From Candidatus Eiseniibacteriota bacterium (GTDB taxonomy: Bacteria > Arandabacterota > Arandabacteria > Arandabacterales > Arandabacteraceae): a DNA stretch of 9,680 bases. How positions within the stretch are numbered: position 1 is the stretch's first letter; the number at the start of each line of letters is the position of its first letter. A model generated the notes under the pieces. The model made no database searches and was not told the DNA's origin. It saw only the letters and a program-made list of their open reading frames with translations. Positions 5,691-9,680 of the stretch are shown piece by piece. Both the position numbers and the translations under genes were made by a program. Location of the stretch: the NCBI GenBank assembly GCA_030592245.1, contig JAUVJV010000047.1:1-9680 (forward strand), given 5' to 3'.

Positions 5691-6660
5691 TTCCCACCAG
5701 GGCTTCCAGCACTTCGCAGAGGTCGACTCCGTAGGGACAGGCACGAATGCAGCGTCCGTCGCCCACGCAGGCAACCAGGTTCACATTGTCCACCGTGTAT
5801 TTGAACTTGTGCATGATCCGCTGCCTGTACCTCGCGTGCCGGCCTACCCGTGGCTGGTGCGAGGCCATCTTGGTGAACCCGGCAAACGAACACGTGTCCC
5901 AGAGTCTCAGGCGCCGGCCTCTCGAGAGCCCGGACTCATCAATCACATCAAAGCAGTGGCAGGTGGGGCACATGTAGAAACAGGCGCCGCAGCTCACGCA
6001 GTTCTCTGAAACGCTGTTCCATATGGGATCATCGAAGTTCTTATCCAGCTTTTCCTTGAGCCCCCCGGTCTCGACCTTGCGCTTGAGCTCGGGAGGTGGA
6101 TCGCCTTCAACGTCTGCATCAGGAGTCATCCCCAGCTCCCGAAGGAACTCCTCCCCCCTGGGAGTGTGCGATCGCACGATAAACTCCGTCCCCTTGGGAA
6201 GGAGTAATACATCGCTTCCCGTCGGATCATGGGGCCCGTATCCCATGGACGAGCAGAAGCACGCATCGTCGGCCGTCGAGCAAGCCAGGGTCATCATGAC
6301 CATCCGCTCCCTCCTGGCCGCATACCTGGAATCGGTAATCTCACCGATCAGGATGGCGTCCAGGATCTTCTGGGCCGCGGCGTCACACGGCCTGCTTCCG
6401 AAGACCAGTACCTTGCCATCATCGTCACGGATGGCTTCCATGGTCCGCGCATCACGATCGAACTCGGCCAGAGCCTCCACCCTTGGCAGGCCCACGTCCT
6501 TCAGCGTGTTCACGGTGAGTACGTGGTCGAAGTTTATTGAGGCCGGATCATCGATCTCCTCAAGCATGACACCCGCATCCTTAGCGACCGGAGCAAAGAC
6601 CGCATAGTCCTTCGCCCCGGCTTCGCGGATCGCATCGAGCAGGCGCTCTTTTGAGATCAT
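5683..6660 (-). CDS. flxB: iron-sulfur subunit, sulfhydrogenase-beta/AsrA family (FlxB-like)
   Basis: A 325-residue electron-transfer protein expected to link the FlxA flavin to the next iron-sulfur subunit. The N-terminal domain (about 1-160) carries R-P-C-D (90-93) and A-C-S (126-128). The C-terminal part has two ferredoxin-like cysteine groups: C221-x2-C224-x2-C227-x3-C231-P-x-C234-x-C236, and C298-x5-C304-x3-C308-P, with another cysteine at 315. C257 in D-T-C-S-F-A-G-F is also family-typical. These support two [4Fe-4S] clusters. The start is ATG at 6660, overlapping the flxC-like stop as ATGA, with GGGGAG eight bases upstream. Sulfhydrogenase beta subunits and anaerobic sulfite reductase subunit A share this architecture; the neighbours favour the Flx assignment. 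It looks like a distant relative of the product of the gene before it. Confidence 0.85.
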   Translation of the reverse strand: MISKERLLDAIREAGAKDYAVFAPVAKDAGVMLEEIDDPASINFDHVLTVNTLKDVGLPRVEALAEFDRDARTMEAIRDDDGKVLVFGSRPCDAAAQKILDAILIGEITDSRYAARRERMVMMTLACSTADDACFCSSMGYGPHDPTGSDVLLLPKGTEFIVRSHTPRGEEFLRELGMTPDADVEGDPPPELKRKVETGGLKEKLDKNFDDPIWNSVSENCVSCGACFYMCPTCHCFDVIDESGLSRGRRLRLWDTCSFAGFTKMASHQPRVGRHARYRQRIMHKFKYTVDNVNLVACVGDGRCIRACPYGVDLCEVLEALVGNE

Positions 6661-7538
6661 CTTATGAACTCCCCGGGATCGTCTTGACGGTTAACGAGGA
6701 AGAAGGGATCGGCCTCGGGATCCATTCCCGCCTTGTAAGCATATGCTTCCTCCACCCTCCGGGAGAGAAACCTGCTCAGGAGATCGACCGGTATGTTCAT
6801 GGGACAGGCGCGCGCGCATTCGCCGCACGCCACGCAACGGCCAGCCAGGTGCATGGCCCTTATATAATGAAAAGCGATATTCCCCTTAAGCGAGGCCGCC
6901 TTGTCTATCCACTGCGGCCTGGACTTCTCGGTTATGCACTCGCCGCAGTAGCACATGGGACAGGCCTGCCGGCAGGCATAGCACTTGATGCAGCGCGAGA
7001 GCTCCCGGGTCCAGAATTCCCACCTTGCCGATCGGTCGAGCGCGAGTATCCGCTCTATGTCCTCGCGGGGTTCGCCTTCCACCTCGCCGGTGTCGGCCTC
7101 GCTTCCTATCAAGTCGTCGTAGAGCGCCGGTAGTTGCACCTCGCATCCCCGGCACTTGATAGCCATGTCCCTGGAGTCCTCATCATACCTGACCCCGGAA
7201 CAGGCCATGCCGATGATGTGGACCCGGTCGCGCTCAATCTGGTTTTCCTGAATAAGCGTGGCGATCGCGCGGATGTCACAACCCTTGGCGACCACGGCGA
7301 CCCTACCGCCACCCTTCACGAGCCCAAGACAGGGTTCCTTCATGAGATAGGTCGCCAGGTTGTGAGCGCACCTGTCGTTCCAGATGAGCTTCGCCGTGTC
7401 GGCGTCCTGCCTTAAGAACACGGGACGCACGCTCTCACCCAGGAAAGCCCTTCCATAGCCTATGAGGAGATCGACCTTGCCCGACGATAGGAGCTCGGCC
7501 GCCTTCGCCCTCAGGGGCTCTTCCAGGTTACTCGTCAC
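6657..7538 (-). CDS. flxC: iron-sulfur electron-transfer subunit (FlxC-like, FrhB-type N-terminus)
   Basis: A 293-residue protein with an N-terminal domain (about 20-145) like that of the F420-hydrogenase beta/FrhB group: K-G-C-D-I-R-A at 85-91, M-A-C-S-G at 111-115 and C129-R-G-C132. A two-cluster ferredoxin region follows: C183-x2-C186-x2-C189-x3-C193-P-x-C196-x-C198-x2-C201 and C235-x2-C238-x2-C241-x3-C245-P. The tail past 250 has no cysteine. By position and make-up it matches the Flx subunit between the flavin-side FlxB and the HdrA-side FlxD. The start is GTG at 7538, within the end of flxD (11-base overlap), with AAGGAG ten bases upstream. I see no sign that it reduces F420 itself. Exact naming among Flx iron-sulfur subunits varies between papers, so the letter is less sure than the family. 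Confidence 0.75.
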   Translation of the reverse strand: MTSNLEEPLRAKAAELLSSGKVDLLIGYGRAFLGESVRPVFLRQDADTAKLIWNDRCAHNLATYLMKEPCLGLVKGGGRVAVVAKGCDIRAIATLIQENQIERDRVHIIGMACSGVRYDEDSRDMAIKCRGCEVQLPALYDDLIGSEADTGEVEGEPREDIERILALDRSARWEFWTRELSRCIKCYACRQACPMCYCGECITEKSRPQWIDKAASLKGNIAFHYIRAMHLAGRCVACGECARACPMNIPVDLLSRFLSRRVEEAYAYKAGMDPEADPFFLVNRQDDPGEFIR

Positions 7539-7992
7539 TCAGGCTTATCTCCTTCTCAGGTATTCTCAGGTAGTCCGTCATGGACTTGAAGCTCTCAAGC
7601 GGACCCAGTCTTTCAATCGTGTCGCAGACCTCATCCACCGTGCGCGCCCACTTCTCGCCTTCGGCCGCCGAACACCAGGTAACCTGGAAGCGTTCCTGCT
7701 CGATTCCAAGGAATCCGAGAAGCTCGCGAAGCACATAGAACCTCCGCCTCGCATGGAGATTGCCGCTCACATAGTGGCAATCACCCGGGTGGCATCCGCC
7801 AATGATCACCGCGTCCGCACCGCGCTCATATGCCTTGAGGATAAAGGTGGGATCGATGCGTCCCGAGCAGGGCACTCTCACCACGCGCACCTCGGCGCGG
7901 TGCTTGATACGGGTGGTCCCGGCAAGATCGGCTCCCGCATAGGAGCACCAGTTGCACAGGAAAGCCACGATCCTGGGCCGCGATTTCACCAT
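7528..7992 (-). CDS. flxD: MvhD/FlpD-type [2Fe-2S] electron-transfer subunit (FlxD-like)
   Basis: In methanogens MvhD carries electrons from the hydrogenase to HdrA; in Flx-Hdr complexes FlxD does the same from the NADH-oxidising side. The 154-residue protein has all family signatures: C13-N-W-C16-S-Y-A-G-A-D, V-P-C42-S-G-R, G-G-C67-H-P-G-D-C72-H-Y and a later C107 in T-W-C-S-A-A-E-G. The start is ATG at 7992, sharing one base with the hdrA stop (TGATG). Its place directly after hdrA, and its overlap with the flxC-like gene, support a contact with HdrA. It is a separate gene, not fused to HdrA as in some lineages. Confidence 0.93.
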   Translation of the reverse strand: MVKSRPRIVAFLCNWCSYAGADLAGTTRIKHRAEVRVVRVPCSGRIDPTFILKAYERGADAVIIGGCHPGDCHYVSGNLHARRRFYVLRELLGFLGIEQERFQVTWCSAAEGEKWARTVDEVCDTIERLGPLESFKSMTDYLRIPEKEISLSDE

Positions 7993-9680
7993 CAGGCACC
8001 TTTACCTTTTACTTCAATAACATCCGATAACACATTGATTTCACTATAAATCTGGTCGTCACTGAACCCGAGGAGATCCATGGCCTTGGGCCTGCAAACG
8101 GGGATACAGGCGCCGCAGCCCTCGCAGATGCCGGGATTGACCCTGGCGATCTCCTTCTCCCTGCCGGTCTCGTGATCCTTGTACTCCACGCGCTCTATGG
8201 CCCCGTAGGGACAGGTGCTCTCGCAGGCGAAGCAGCTGATGCAGAGACTCTCGGTCACCTGGGCGACCAGGGGCTCGCGCACCAGCTCGTCGGCGGAAAG
8301 CAGCCCGATGATCTTGCTGGCGCCTGCGCCGGCCTGGGAAACGGTGTCGGGGATGTCCTTCGGACTCTGACATGCCCCGGCCAGGAACACGCCTGCGGTG
8401 TTGGTCTCCACCGGCCTCAGCTTGGGATGGGCCTCGCTTAAGAATCCGTACTGGTCGAAGCCGATCCGGAGTTTCTGGGCGAGCTCCCTGACTCCCTCCG
8501 ATGCCGTGACCGCTGTGGCAAGCACCACGAGATCGGCCCTTATCTCCACCTGCTGGCCGGATATGGTGTCCGCACCGCGGACGAAGATGGTCCCGTCTTT
8601 CTCGAAGATCCTGGAGACTCGTCCCCTCAGGTAGATCACCCGGTCCTCTTCGACCGCGCGCTTGACGAACTCCTCATATCCCTTGCCGCCGGCGCGGACA
8701 TCAATATAGAAGATATACGCCTTGCCGTCCTTGACCTTGTGCTTGAACAGCATGGCGTGCTTGGCCGTATACATGCAGCAGATCCTCGAACAATATGGCC
8801 TGCCCTTGGAATCATCCCTCGAGCCCACGCACTGGACAAAAACAACTGTCTTTGGAAGCTCACCGGTAGAAGGTTTCTCAATCTTTCCGCCCGTTGGACC
8901 CGACGCGCTCAGCATGCGCTCGAACTGGAGACCGTCGATCACATCCTCGATCTTGCCGTACCCATACTCACCGTAGAGACCCCGGTCGATAAGGTCGTAA
9001 CCTGTGGCCACCAGGATCGCGCCTACCTCCTCCTCGATGATCTCGTCCTCCTGCTCGAAGTCGATGGCCTCCGCAGGGCAGAACTCCTGGCAGACTTTGC
9101 ACTTTCCCTTGGTGAACCAGATGCAGGATTCGCGGTCGATCACCGGCTTATTCGGCACCGCTTGAGGGAAGGGAACATAGATCGCCTTGCGATCCGTGAG
9201 GCCGCACTCAAACTCGCTTGGGACTTTCGAAGGGCATTTCTCCCAGCAGATGCCACATGCCGTGCATTTGACATGATCGACACTCCTGGCCTTCTGCCTG
9301 ATCCTGACCTTGAAGTTTCCGACATAGCCGCTGACGCTTTCGATCTCTGCATAGGTATATATCTTTGCGCGCGGGTTCTGGCTCAGCTCCACCATCTTTG
9401 GAGTGAGAATGCACTGCGAGCAGTCGAGCGTGGGAAAGGTCTCATCCAGCTGCGACATGTGCCCCCCGATGGAAGGCGAGCGCTCCACCATGACAAGCGG
9501 CAATCCTGCATTCACGATATCCAGCCCGGCCTGGATGCCGGCCACTCCCCCGCCGATCACCAGGGCCCGCTTGGTCACGGGGACCCGGATCTCCTCAAGG
9601 GGAGCGTTCCGCGCCACCTTCTCCACCAGCATGCGCACGGTCTCAATCGACTTGGCCGTGGCGGCCGCGCGGTCATCATG
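7992..9680 (-). CDS. hdrA: heterodisulfide reductase subunit A-like flavoprotein, N-terminus outside the window
   Basis: HdrA holds the FAD at which Hdr complexes bifurcate electrons: a pair from NADH (through Flx) is split between ferredoxin and HdrB's disulfide substrate. The 562 residues visible have an FAD-binding G-G-G-V-A-G (43-48), then D-C-S-Q-C-I-L-T-P (86-94), a ferredoxin-like C139-x2-C142-x2-C145-x3-C149-P, a cysteine group C186-x7-C194-x2-C197-x3-C201-P, Q-C-V-G-S-R (283-288), C-S-R-I-C-C (297-302) and two C-terminal [4Fe-4S] motifs at C480-C483-C486-C490 and C519-C522-C525-C529. The frame stays open to the right edge, and the first residues already match the region before the FAD domain, so roughly the first 100 residues are missing. 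A GTG at 9638 is internal, not the start. HdrB and HdrC are not in view and may lie upstream. The stop TGA (7994-7992) overlaps the flxD start. Confidence 0.95.
   Translation of the reverse strand, partial: HDDRAAATAKSIETVRMLVEKVARNAPLEEIRVPVTKRALVIGGGVAGIQAGLDIVNAGLPLVMVERSPSIGGHMSQLDETFPTLDCSQCILTPKMVELSQNPRAKIYTYAEIESVSGYVGNFKVRIRQKARSVDHVKCTACGICWEKCPSKVPSEFECGLTDRKAIYVPFPQAVPNKPVIDRESCIWFTKGKCKVCQEFCPAEAIDFEQEDEIIEEEVGAILVATGYDLIDRGLYGEYGYGKIEDVIDGLQFERMLSASGPTGGKIEKPSTGELPKTVVFVQCVGSRDDSKGRPYCSRICCMYTAKHAMLFKHKVKDGKAYIFYIDVRAGGKGYEEFVKRAVEEDRVIYLRGRVSRIFEKDGTIFVRGADTISGQQVEIRADLVVLATAVTASEGVRELAQKLRIGFDQYGFLSEAHPKLRPVETNTAGVFLAGACQSPKDIPDTVSQAGAGASKIIGLLSADELVREPLVAQVTESLCISCFACESTCPYGAIERVEYKDHETGREKEIARVNPGICEGCGACIPVCRPKAMDLLGFSDDQIYSEINVLSDVIEVKGKGA

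Noticed and set aside
5691..5774. 28-residue longer N-terminus for the flxA-like protein
   Set aside because: It would lie inside flxB and does not resemble the family; ATG at 5690 gives the expected start.
6023..6607. 194-codon plus-strand ORF
   Set aside because: Antisense to the flxB-like gene, serine-rich, no ribosome binding site or recognisable domain.
7462..8049. 195-codon plus-strand ORF
   Set aside because: Antisense across three genes whose minus-strand products have exact family motifs.
9636..9638. GTG as the start of hdrA
   Set aside because: The frame is open to the window edge and the 14 residues before it continue the HdrA-like sequence, so the true start is outside.
4851..9680. 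Sulfhydrogenase or F420-reducing hydrogenase operon
   Set aside because: Individual subunits resemble hydrogenase beta/gamma partners, but there is no NiFe large or small subunit; hdrA and mvhD-type genes favour Flx-Hdr.

Overview
The window is GC-rich bacterial DNA. It is almost entirely one head-to-tail run of minus-strand genes, read from right (9680) to left (1). The gene content points to a strict anaerobe that makes a naphthoquinone and moves electrons with flavin/iron-sulfur complexes. Flx-Hdr modules are known from Desulfobacterota, Firmicutes and anaerobic Actinobacteriota; the sequence alone does not let me choose between them.

Right half (about 4851-9680): the window opens inside hdrA, whose N-terminus lies off the right edge. 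It is followed by an mvhD/flxD-like gene, two related iron-sulfur genes (flxC-like and flxB-like) and an FAD/NAD(P)/[2Fe-2S] subunit (flxA-like). Together they form an Flx-Hdr type module, a predicted NADH-oxidising, flavin-based electron-bifurcating machine. HdrB and HdrC are not in the window and may lie upstream. All junctions overlap by 1-11 bases, so the genes are probably translationally coupled.

Middle and left (about 993-4861): menA (overlapping flxA by 11 bases), a long-chain polyprenyl diphosphate synthase, apbE (FAD:protein FMN transferase), a NusG-domain-II membrane protein and a Gx-transporter-family membrane protein. From memory, these five families are the dmkA, dmkB, fmnB, eetA and eetB members of the flavin-based extracellular electron transfer (EET) locus of Listeria. 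The Listeria Ndh2, PplA and FmnA are not seen here. The Flx-Hdr module sits where an NADH dehydrogenase would be expected. My working hypothesis is therefore a variant EET/quinone-reduction locus in which Flx-Hdr replaces Ndh2 as the entry for NADH electrons. This is inference from gene content and order.

Left end (1-980): rseC, then rsfS (ribosomal silencing factor). rsfS has no ATG, GTG or TTG start; its best start is an ATA that overlaps the rseC stop codon behind a good ribosome binding site. Beyond rsfS (1-189) lie a possible promoter and start of another minus-strand gene running off the window, and a 15-codon plus-strand ORF with a very strong Shine-Dalgarno match. The only sizeable gap inside the run, 64 bases between menA and the polyprenyl synthase gene, holds a GC hairpin and a good sigma-70-like promoter. 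The locus may therefore be two transcription units. I see no tRNA, rRNA, CRISPR array or mobile element.
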